Below are positions 1 to 5,110 of a stretch of DNA of 5,970 nt, piece by piece. The translations under genes were made by a program, and so were the position numbers. Source of the DNA: Leucobacter sp. (lineage in GTDB: Bacteria; Actinomycetota; Actinomycetes; Actinomycetales; Microbacteriaceae); NCBI GenBank assembly GCA_017990305.1, contig JAGNOB010000135.1, positions 1 through 5,970 of the forward strand, in the 5' to 3' direction. Numbering within the stretch: position 1 is the stretch's first letter; each line of letters opens with the position of its first letter. The notes below the pieces were generated by a model. The model was not told where the DNA came from. It saw nothing but the letters and a program-made list of their open reading frames with translations, and did no database searches.

Positions 1-498
1 GGGCTCGCTGCTGGCATCATCATCGACGGGGTGCCCGTGCGCGGCGCTGACGGCTTCGCCGGCGAAATCGGACACCTCCCGATCGATCCCAGGCGACGCG
101 CGTGTCCGTGCGGGCAGTTCGGCTGCCTGGAGACCGTGGCGAGCGGATCAGCGCTGCTGGAGCACTGGCCCGCCGGCGGCGCACACCCCGGCCGCACGCT
201 CGGTGCCGCCGTCGCCGCGGGTGACCCCGATGCGCGGCACGCACTCGACTCACTCATCGACGGAGCGGCGAGCGCGGTGCGGGTGCTCGGCTTCACAGTG
301 AACCCCGGATCCGTCGTGATCGGCGGCGGGCTCCGGCTGCTCGGATCCCCCCTGTTTGAGGGAATACGCACAACGCTCGCGAATCAGGAGAGCGCCTCCG
401 AATTTATTGCGGCGCTGCGGCTCAGCGAGCGTGTACGGGTCTTGCCTGAGGGTTCCCCGGCCGCCGCAATAGGCGCAGCTATTGCAGTAAATGACTAG
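1..498 (+). CDS. ROK-family protein (sugar kinase or NagC/XylR-type regulator), C-terminal part, 5' truncated by window edge
   Basis: Frame 1 is open from the first base, so the gene begins upstream of the window; the GTG at 31 is internal. The visible 165 residues hold the ROK hallmark zinc site: EIGH at about residues 22-25, then CPCGxxGCLE at 35-44, giving ligands His25, Cys35, Cys37 and Cys42. A later segment, NPGSVVIGGGL (about 101-111), is the glycine-rich nucleotide-binding strand typical of the fold, and the C-terminus ends in the usual AAIGAA helix. ROK proteins are either cytoplasmic ATP-dependent sugar kinases (glucose, N-acetylmannosamine and similar) or sugar-responsive repressors with an N-terminal winged helix; the part that decides this is missing. 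The last 45 or so codons include two ATA codons and several A/T-ending ones, unlike the strongly GC-biased body. A 40-base gap separates it from the next gene, which seems to have its own promoter. Confidence 0.9.
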   Translation, partial: GLAAGIIIDGVPVRGADGFAGEIGHLPIDPRRRACPCGQFGCLETVASGSALLEHWPAGGAHPGRTLGAAVAAGDPDARHALDSLIDGAASAVRVLGFTVNPGSVVIGGGLRLLGSPLFEGIRTTLANQESASEFIAALRLSERVRVLPEGSPAAAIGAAIAVND

Positions 499-504
499 TC
501 ACAG

Positions 505-532
505 TTGCGGAGACCGTTTCGCAAGGTAGCCT
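505..532 (+). promoter_or_regulatory. Putative promoter of the GNAT gene, probably leaderless
   Basis: TTGCGG at 505-510 serves as a -35-like element, followed by a 16-base spacer and TAGCCT (TAnnnT -10 type) at 527-532. The ATG at 539 begins 6 bases after the -10, where transcription should start, and no Shine-Dalgarno sits at normal distance (the nearest AAGG, 523-526, is 12 bases away). Together these suggest a leaderless mRNA. Sequence reading only; the TSS is not known. Confidence 0.55.
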
Positions 533-538
533 GTTGTC

Positions 539-991
539 ATGAGTGAACTGCGACTTGAAGAACTCTCTGCGGCGACGATCGTTGCGGTGAACACCCTCGG
601 CCTCAAGCCCGGCCAGGAGCAGTTCATCACGCCTGTCTCCTACGCGGCAGCAGCCGCAGTGACCCCGGCAGACAGCGCGTGGCAGCGAGTTGTCCTCCTC
701 GACGACAAGGTTGTCGGCTTCGTGCACGGCAACTTTGACCCCGATGCGACGCAGGAAGAGTTCCGTGCTGCGCTGTGGCGCATCAACGTAGACGCCGATG
801 TGCAGGGCAGCGGTGTCGGCACGTTTGCTGTCGAAGCACTGATCGAAGAGGCGCGCCGCCGTGAGGTAGATCGCCTGACCGTGCTCTGGGAGCGCGGCGC
901 AGAGGGGCCGGAAGAGTTCTTCCTGCACATTGGCTTCAAGCCGGTAGGCGAGACCCCTTACGGAGAGGTCATTGGAGCAATCGACCTCTAA
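539..991 (+). CDS. GNAT-family N-acetyltransferase, diamine/spermidine acetyltransferase-like
   Basis: This 150-residue protein has the full single-domain GNAT fold length. Acetyl-CoA-binding motif A is WRINVDADVQGSGVG, with the pyrophosphate loop Q89-G-S-G-V-G94, and motif B is GPEEFFLHIGFKPVGE (about 123-138), matching the common 'FY..lGF...GE' element. The opening GQEQFITPVSYA (25-36), the VVGFVHG strand (58-64) and the closing YGEVIGAIDL recall the BltD/SpeG-like polyamine acetyltransferases, which move acetyl from acetyl-CoA to a primary amine in the cytoplasm. The substrate cannot be read from the sequence, and the usual catalytic Tyr of FY is Phe here (F127-F128). The ATG at 539 is chosen because it follows the putative -10 by 6 bases and gives a family-length N-terminus. 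Its 3' end overlaps the RarD-type exporter by 20 bases, so the two are probably co-transcribed and translationally coupled. A long open frame on the opposite strand (479-1000) is a shadow. Confidence 0.88.
   Translation: MSELRLEELSAATIVAVNTLGLKPGQEQFITPVSYAAAAAVTPADSAWQRVVLLDDKVVGFVHGNFDPDATQEEFRAALWRINVDADVQGSGVGTFAVEALIEEARRREVDRLTVLWERGAEGPEEFFLHIGFKPVGETPYGEVIGAIDL
962..968 (+). promoter_or_regulatory. Shine-Dalgarno for the RarD-type gene, inside the GNAT gene; supports a TTG start
   Basis: GGAGAGG lies just upstream of TTG at 972; counting from GGAGA the spacer is 5 bases. It lies within the last codons of the GNAT gene, so ribosomes finishing GNAT would be delivered to it. No ATG or GTG lies nearby in this frame, and starting at TTG leaves a normal 12-residue N-terminus before the first membrane helix. 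Confidence 0.6.
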
Positions 992-1928
992 GTCGTTCAC
1001 CGAGCGCGGCCTCGTTGTCTCGGTAGTTTCTTCCCTTCTCTTCGCCGGCGTTTATTTCGTCACCCCACTGCTCGCGCCCGCCTCGGCGGAGTCGCTGTGG
1101 GGCGTGCGAAACCTGGTGACGATCCCGCTGATCTTGGCGACCCTTGCCACGCTGAAACAGTTGCGGCTCTTCACCGACATCGGCGCCCGCATTCGCGCCC
1201 GTCCGCTGCTCGTACTGCCCCTCATCGCCTCCGGGTTTCTCGTCGCAGCGCAGCTCTGGGTGTTCAGCTGGGCCCCCTTGAATGGGCGCGGCCTGCAGGT
1301 CGCGCTCGGCTACTTCCTCCTCCCCCTCGTGCTCGTCGTCGTCGGCCGCTTCCTCTACAAGGACCGGCTGCTGTGGTGGCACTGGCTCGCCGCCGGCGTC
1401 GCAGCCGTCGGCGTCGCCTTCGAATTCGTGCGGGTCGGCTCGATCTCATGGGAGACGATGCTCGTCGCGTTCGGCTACCCCGTCTACTTCGTGCTCAGGC
1501 GCGCGATGGGCACGAACCACCTCGGGGGCATGCTCTGGGAGTTTCTGCTCCTCTCCCCGCTCGCTGTCGTGCTGGCGGTACGCGAGTTCGCAAACGGCGA
1601 CGTGCTCCAGGCCAACCCCAGCCTCGTGTGGTTCGCACCACTGTTCGGCGTGTGGAGCGGCATCGCGCTCATCTGCTACCTTCTCGCGTCGCGCTACCTG
1701 AGCATCAGCATCTTCGGGCTCATGAGCTACCTCGAACCGGCGCTGCTCGTCGTCGCGTCGATCCTCATCGGCGAACGCATCACGAGCGGCGAATGGCCGA
1801 TGTACATCGCAGTGTGGGGCGCCGTTGGCATCCTGGTGATCGGCGGGACCGTGCAACTCGCGCGCGCGACGAGATCGCGGCGTCGGCGCGGCGACGACCC
1901 CGACCCGCCGCCGCTGCCCACAGGGTAA
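972..1928 (+). CDS. rarD: EamA/DMT-superfamily transporter, RarD type
   Basis: This 318-residue inner-membrane protein has about ten hydrophobic segments (roughly 13-34, 44-61, 80-98, 108-126, 136-153, 161-177, 187-204, 219-239, 245-266, 277-297), arranged as two EamA repeats. RarD-like signatures are GRGLQVALGYFLLPLV (105-120), followed by a short loop and a WWHW aromatic stretch, AFGYPVYFVLRR (166-177) just after mid-protein, and SYLEPALLVVASILIGE (252-268), the equivalent of the 'EP.......GE' helix of DMT carriers. The C-terminal tail (RSRRRR then Pro/Asp-rich) is cytoplasmic by the positive-inside rule. DMT/EamA carriers export metabolites such as amino acids and drugs; RarD was named for chloramphenicol sensitivity, but its true substrate is generally unknown. 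It starts at TTG with a Shine-Dalgarno inside the acetyltransferase gene and overlaps it by 20 bases, so the pair may modify and export related small molecules; this is inference from position only. Its stop abuts the csoR promoter region. Confidence 0.88.
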   Translation: MEQSTSKSFTERGLVVSVVSSLLFAGVYFVTPLLAPASAESLWGVRNLVTIPLILATLATLKQLRLFTDIGARIRARPLLVLPLIASGFLVAAQLWVFSWAPLNGRGLQVALGYFLLPLVLVVVGRFLYKDRLLWWHWLAAGVAAVGVAFEFVRVGSISWETMLVAFGYPVYFVLRRAMGTNHLGGMLWEFLLLSPLAVVLAVREFANGDVLQANPSLVWFAPLFGVWSGIALICYLLASRYLSISIFGLMSYLEPALLVVASILIGERITSGEWPMYIAVWGAVGILVIGGTVQLARATRSRRRRGDDPDPPPLPTG

Positions 1929-1931
1929 AGT
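1926..1931 (+). promoter_or_regulatory. Putative -10 element of csoR
   Basis: TAAAGT (TAnnnT) overlaps the RarD stop codon and ends 7 bases before the ATG at 1939, so transcription could begin at the start codon itself. No convincing -35 is seen 16-18 bases upstream, where the DNA is GC-rich coding sequence. Alternatively csoR is read through from rarD. Confidence 0.35.
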
Positions 1932-1949
1932 GCTCACTATGGGTGAGCA
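1931..1949 (+). repeat. Perfect inverted repeat spanning the csoR start codon; candidate operator or RNA hairpin
   Basis: TGCTCAC (1931-1937) and GTGAGCA (1943-1949) are exact reverse complements separated by the 5 bases TATGG, which contain the ATG start codon at 1939-1941. It overlaps the putative -10 by one base. It could be an autoregulatory operator for CsoR or, if the transcript has a leader, a small hairpin hiding the start. It does not resemble the G-tract/C-tract operators known for several CsoR and RcnR proteins, so the role is uncertain. Confidence 0.45.
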
Positions 1950-2253
1950 GCAGGAACACGGTTCGCAGGGACACGACCACGGGTACATCGGGCACAAGGA
2001 AGACCTCCTCAAGCGGCTTCGGCGAGCCGAAGGCCAGGTACGTGGCGTGCAGCGCATGGTCGAGGACGACACCTACTGCATCGATATCCTCACCCAGGTG
2101 TCCGCGGCCACCAAGGCGCTGGAGCGGGTCGCACTGTCACTCCTCGACGACCACCTGCGGCACTGCGTCGCCGCGGCGGCCGAAGAGGGCGGCGAAGTTG
2201 CTCAGCAAAAACTTCGCGAAGCCACGCAGGCGATTTCGCGCTTCGTGGGATGA
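1939..2253 (+). CDS. csoR: CsoR/RcnR-family metal-sensing transcriptional repressor (DUF156)
   Basis: This 104-residue all-alpha protein belongs to a family that forms tetramers, binds operator DNA in the apo state and is released on metal binding. The core LKRLRRAEGQVRGVQRMVEDDTYCIDIL is textbook for the family. The metal triad is complete: Cys47 (DDTYC), His72 and Cys76 (DDHLRHC), i.e. the C-H-C pattern of Cu(I)-sensing CsoR. His72 argues against the persulfide sensor CstR, which lacks it, and Cys76 against RcnR, which has His there. The N-terminus is His-rich (His7, His12, His14, His19); an N-terminal His joins the C-H-C set in the nickel sensor InrS, so copper and nickel both remain possible. 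I chose ATG 1939 because a -10-like element lies 7 bases upstream; GTG 1930, with AGGG at 1922-1925, would add three residues. No copper ATPase or CopZ-like gene lies within the window. Confidence 0.9.
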   Translation: MGEQQEHGSQGHDHGYIGHKEDLLKRLRRAEGQVRGVQRMVEDDTYCIDILTQVSAATKALERVALSLLDDHLRHCVAAAAEEGGEVAQQKLREATQAISRFVG

Positions 2254-2286
2254 TTAACGCGCCAGGTCCGTTAGGCAAGGAGCGCG

Positions 2287-3237
2287 ATGACTCAAGATCC
2301 CACCCCCACAACACCGCAATTTGAGCTGGCCGAACCAGGCCAAGTCGACATCACCCCCGAAATTGACGAGATCGGTGAGCTCCTCGGCACCGACGTCGAC
2401 GACGGCTCCCCCGACGCCCCGTGGCGGCAGGGCTACCCGTACGACGTGAAGCTCGGGCGCAAAGAGTACGAAAAGACGAAACGCAAGCTGCAGATCGAAC
2501 TCCTCAAGCTCCAGGCCTGGGTGAAAGAGTCTGGGCAGAAGATCGTCATCATCTTCGAGGGCCGTGACGCGGCCGGCAAGGGTGGCGCCATCAAGCGCTT
2601 CACCGAACACATGAACCCCCGTGGCGCGCGCGTCGTCGCGCTCGAGATCCCGACCGAGCGCGAACAGACCCAGTGGTACTTTCAGCGCTACGTCGCCCAC
2701 CTGCCAGCCGGCGGCGAGATCGTCATGTTCGACCGTTCCTGGTACAACCGCGCAGGCGTCGAACGCGTCATGGACTACTGCACACCGCAGCAGTACCTCG
2801 AGTTCACGCGCTCCGCTCCCGACTTCGAAGAGCTGCTCGTGAACTCGGGCATCCACCTCATTAAGTTCTGGTTCTCGGTTGGCAAGGCTGAACAGCGTGC
2901 GCGCTTCGCCTCCCGCTCGCAGGATCGCGTGAAGCAGTGGAAGCTGTCACCGACCGACCTTGCAAGCCTCGACAAGTGGGACGACTACACGCGGGCGAAG
3001 GAAGCCATGTTCTTCTACACCGACACGAGCTACGCGCCGTGGACGGTCGTGAAGTCGAACGACAAGAAGCGCGCCCGGCTCGAGGCCATGCGCTGGGTGC
3101 TCGCAAAGTTCGACTACCCCAACAAGGATTACGAACTCGTTGGCACCCCAGACACGAAGATCATCGGGTCGCCCAGCGACGTCTACGACGACGGTGAGAC
3201 TCCGACGGGCACCTTCCCTGTCGTCAACGGCCAATAG
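2287..3237 (+). CDS. ppk2: Polyphosphate kinase 2, class I type
   Basis: This cytosolic enzyme transfers phosphate between polyphosphate and nucleoside diphosphates, chiefly making ATP or GTP from polyP in class I enzymes. The 316 residues form one PPK2 domain, a P-loop kinase fold related to thymidylate kinase. Walker A is EGRDAAGKGG (91-100, with Lys98), and Walker B with the lid start is FDRSWYNRAGVERVM (148-162, with Asp149 and Arg155). The stretch EIPTEREQTQWYFQRYVAHLPAGGEI precedes it (120-145). WKLSPTDL (218-225), a W-x2-Y motif and APWTVVKSNDKKRARLEAM (250-268) complete the class I signature. Residues 1-45 form an acidic, Pro/Thr-rich N-terminal extension, and about 35 residues follow the domain; both look disordered. 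AAGGAG at 2277-2282, 4 bases before the ATG, is the clearest Shine-Dalgarno of the window. It follows csoR by 33 bases and may be read with it. The 200-residue opposite-strand frame across it is a shadow. Confidence 0.95.
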   Translation: MTQDPTPTTPQFELAEPGQVDITPEIDEIGELLGTDVDDGSPDAPWRQGYPYDVKLGRKEYEKTKRKLQIELLKLQAWVKESGQKIVIIFEGRDAAGKGGAIKRFTEHMNPRGARVVALEIPTEREQTQWYFQRYVAHLPAGGEIVMFDRSWYNRAGVERVMDYCTPQQYLEFTRSAPDFEELLVNSGIHLIKFWFSVGKAEQRARFASRSQDRVKQWKLSPTDLASLDKWDDYTRAKEAMFFYTDTSYAPWTVVKSNDKKRARLEAMRWVLAKFDYPNKDYELVGTPDTKIIGSPSDVYDDGETPTGTFPVVNGQ

Positions 3238-3251
3238 CCGCACAACCGCAA

Positions 3252-3284
3252 GGAGCCGGTGCCCAAGGGCACCGGCTCCGTTTG
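3252..3284. terminator. Rho-independent-like terminator between convergent ppk2 and ccsB
   Basis: GGAGCCGGTGCC (3252-3263) and GGCACCGGCTCC (3268-3279) are perfect 12-bp complements around the loop CAAG, followed on the + strand by GTTTGT. It begins 14 bases after the ppk2 stop and lies 22 bases beyond the ccsB stop read from the other side. The + strand has a short T tract; the - strand tail (TTGCGGTTG) is weaker, so bidirectional use is possible but less certain. Confidence 0.85.
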
Positions 3285-3301
3285 TCTGCGTTGCTCGCGG
3301 C

Positions 3302-4276
3302 TTAGAAGCCTGAGTATGCGTGCAGTCCCTTGAAGAACACGTTGACGATCGAGAAGTTAAAGATCACGGCCGCGTAAGACACAATGTTCAGCCACGCCGA
3401 ACGGGTGCCACGCCAGCCGCGGGTCGCCCGCGCGTGGATGAAGCCCGCGTACAGCACCCAGATAATGAACGTCCAGATCTCCTTGACGTCCCAACCCCAG
3501 TAGCGACTCCAGGCGGCCTCTGCCCAGATCGAACCGGCGATGAGCGTGAATGTCCAGAACGCAAAGCCGATGATCGCGAGCCGGTACGCGAGATCCTCGA
3601 GCCGCACCGGGTTCGGGAAGCTTGTCATGAAGGCCAACGACTCGGTGTCGCCCGCCTTCACCTTCGAGCCGCGACGCGTCTGCAGCAGCTGCAGAATCGA
3701 CAACCCGAAGGAGAGCGTGAAGAAGCCGACCGCGAGCACCGCAACAATGATGTGGATCACGAGCCAGTACGAGTCGAGCGCCGGCACGAGGGGCACGATC
3801 GGCACGTAGTAGTTGATCTTCGCAATACCAAGGAACATGATTGTCATGCCCGTGACAAGGGTGCCAAGGAAGCGCAGGTCGATGAAGAACTGCACGATGA
3901 GGAAGATCCCGACCGCCGACACCGTCGCGGTGAGGGCGAACTCGTACATGTTCGCCCACGGGACACGTTCTGCGCCGATACCTCGCAGCACGGTCGCGGC
4001 GAGGTGCAGCAGGAAGCCGAGCACCGTCAGTGCGAACCCGGCACGCAGCCAGCGCGAACGTGGCTGCTTCGCGGGAGCGCTCGTGCGCGGCGGCTTCACG
4101 AGCGTAGCGGTGCCGCCCTGCCCGCTCACTTGCGCCTTCGCACCCGCCGGAGCGGCGAGGTGAGCGTCACCACTACGGTTCGCCAGGTCGACAACATAGA
4201 AGACAAACGCGATCGCGTACACGATCATGCCCGAGTACAGGGCGATCGTTGAGTAGGTTTCAAGCTCGGTCAGCAC
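3302..4276 (-). CDS. ccsB: Cytochrome c biogenesis protein CcsB (CcsA/ResC family, system II)
   Basis: This integral membrane protein is the haem-handling half of the system II cytochrome c synthase, working with ResB (Ccs1) to move haem outward and attach it to apocytochrome CXXCH motifs. The 324 residues show about eight helices (roughly 11-30, 79-98, 111-133, 136-158, 170-195, 232-250, 266-281, 295-314). The diagnostic tryptophan-rich WWD motif is WAEAAWSRYWGWDVKEIW at 251-268. Candidate haem-ligand histidines are His91 in helix 2, His175 in SYWLVIHII, His281 after the WWD helix and His319 in the terminal GLHAYSG. Residues 35-75 form an Ala/Gly/Pro-rich cytoplasmic linker between helices 1 and 2, common in actinobacterial CcsB. 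The start is GTG at 4276, with GAGGA (4284-4280) upstream; TAGTCT at 4290-4285 could be a -10. ResB and CcdA usually precede it, but here the upstream neighbour is dedA, 87 bases away, so its partners must be elsewhere. The 310-residue opposite-strand frame is a shadow. Confidence 0.94.
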   Translation of the reverse strand: MLTELETYSTIALYSGMIVYAIAFVFYVVDLANRSGDAHLAAPAGAKAQVSGQGGTATLVKPPRTSAPAKQPRSRWLRAGFALTVLGFLLHLAATVLRGIGAERVPWANMYEFALTATVSAVGIFLIVQFFIDLRFLGTLVTGMTIMFLGIAKINYYVPIVPLVPALDSYWLVIHIIVAVLAVGFFTLSFGLSILQLLQTRRGSKVKAGDTESLAFMTSFPNPVRLEDLAYRLAIIGFAFWTFTLIAGSIWAEAAWSRYWGWDVKEIWTFIIWVLYAGFIHARATRGWRGTRSAWLNIVSYAAVIFNFSIVNVFFKGLHAYSGF

Positions 4277-4363
4277 AATTCCTCAGACTACCCTCTGTAG
4301 CGGGCTACTCGCTGAGAGTCACAGCAGGCTTGACTCGCCCTCAAACGCGGCGAAGACTGAACG

Positions 4364-5047
4364 CTACAGCGTCTCGGTCTCGGCAGCCTTCTTCTTCGCC
4401 CGTGAGTGCTTAAACGCACGGAAAATTTCGAACAGGATCGGGATGCCAGGGATCAGCACGAGCACGATGATGAACACCTCGCTGTACTGCTGCACGAACG
4501 GGATCTGGCCGAGGAAGTAGCCGATGAGGGTCACGCCGACGCCCCACAGCAGTGCGCCGACCGCGTTGTACGCGACGAAGCGCCGATAGGTCATGTTGCC
4601 GACGCCGGCAGCCGCTGGCACGAAGGCGCGGAAGATAGGGAGGAAGCGGGCGATAATAATCGCTTTCGGGCCGTGCTTCTCAAAGAACTCGTGCGTGCGC
4701 GCGATGTTCTCGGGGTTGAATAGCCGGCTCTTCGGCCGGTTGAAGATCGACGGCCCAAGCTTGCGCCCCAGGTAGAAGCCGAGTTGGTCACCCGCGAACG
4801 CGAAAACAAACAGCAGCACACACGTGATCCAGATTGGCACGTCGATGATGCCCGTTGCGCTGAAGAGCCCCACGGTGAAGAGCAGCGAGTCACCCGGGAG
4901 GAAGGCGAGCACGAGCACGCCGGTCTCGAGGAACACGAACGCGCAGGCCAGCACGAGGGCGGCCCACCCACCGGCCTTGAGCAGGGTCTCGGGGTCGAGC
5001 CAGTCGATGCCGAGCAGCGCGGGGGTCAGAGCGAGAAGCGAATTCAC
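4364..5047 (-). CDS. DedA-family membrane protein (VTT/SNARE-associated domain)
   Basis: This is a 227-residue inner-membrane protein of standard DedA length. Family landmarks in order: Glu41 in FLETG, PGDSLLF (51-57) in the first re-entrant region, the AGDQLGFYLGRKLG segment (85-98, with Asp87), then IIARFLPIFRAFVPAAAGVGNM (131-152) carrying Arg134 and Arg140, and F-x3-N-x2-GALLWG (157-169). The acidic residue plus the two arginines match the residues essential in E. coli YqjA/YghB. DedA proteins support envelope homeostasis; some members (UptA) recycle undecaprenyl phosphate across the membrane, which would serve peptidoglycan and cell-wall glycan synthesis, though this member's lipid is unknown. 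The C-terminus is a Lys/Arg-rich cytoplasmic tail. The start is GTG at 5047; there is no Shine-Dalgarno, but a -10-like TAGCTT lies 6 bases upstream, so the mRNA may be leaderless. It follows the sortase gene by 63 bases on the same strand and seems to be its own unit. Confidence 0.92.
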   Translation of the reverse strand: MNSLLALTPALLGIDWLDPETLLKAGGWAALVLACAFVFLETGVLVLAFLPGDSLLFTVGLFSATGIIDVPIWITCVLLFVFAFAGDQLGFYLGRKLGPSIFNRPKSRLFNPENIARTHEFFEKHGPKAIIIARFLPIFRAFVPAAAGVGNMTYRRFVAYNAVGALLWGVGVTLIGYFLGQIPFVQQYSEVFIIVLVLIPGIPILFEIFRAFKHSRAKKKAAETETL

Positions 5048-5053
5048 GTCTTT

Positions 5054-5059
5054 AAGCTA
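5054..5059 (-). promoter_or_regulatory. Putative -10 element of dedA, probably leaderless
   Basis: Read on the - strand, TAGCTT (5059-5054) is followed by 6 bases and the GTG start at 5047. The arrangement and even the GG preceding the hexamer match the GNAT promoter at 527-532. A -35 is poor: GCTTAT (5081-5076) at a 16-base spacer is the best I see. No Shine-Dalgarno is present. Confidence 0.45.
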
Positions 5060-5074
5060 CCAGCCGCAGGCTGG
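5060..5074. repeat. Inverted repeat between the sortase and dedA genes
   Basis: CCAGCC (5060-5065) and GGCTGG (5069-5074) are perfect complements around GCA. On the - strand this hairpin lies 36 bases past the sortase stop and directly upstream of the dedA -10-like element. It may be a weak terminator for the sortase gene (no T tract follows) or a regulator site in the dedA promoter spacer. AGCT also flanks both sides, at unequal distance. Confidence 0.4.
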
Positions 5075-5110
5075 CATAAGCTCGGGAACCCATCGCGTGG
5101 GAACGCATCC

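Noticed and set aside
31..498. Complete small ROK-like gene starting at GTG 31
   Set aside because: The same frame is open to base 1 and the upstream residues (GLAAGIIIDG) continue the ROK fold, so the gene is truncated by the window rather than short.
479..1000. 173-residue - strand frame covering the GNAT gene
   Set aside because: The + strand frame has clear GNAT motifs; this antisense frame has none.
1097..2257. 386-residue + strand frame across rarD and csoR
   Set aside because: Extremely Arg/Pro-rich and out of frame with two recognisable genes; a GC-bias artefact.
2255..2273. TAACG...CGTTA inverted repeat (5 bp, 9-base spacer) between csoR and ppk2
   Set aside because: Short arms and long spacer; easily chance, and no T tract for a terminator.
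2254..2856. 200-residue - strand frame opposite ppk2
   Set aside because: Antisense shadow of a highly conserved enzyme; no domain or start signal seen.
3320..4252. 310-residue + strand open frame opposite ccsB
   Set aside because: Antisense shadow of a clearly real gene; the product is charged, His/Arg/Glu-rich and shows no domain, as expected for the complement of hydrophobic codons in high-GC DNA.
4297..4308. GTAGC-GG-GCTAC hairpin between dedA and ccsB
   Set aside because: Five-bp stem with a two-base loop and no T tract; too weak to call a terminator or operator.
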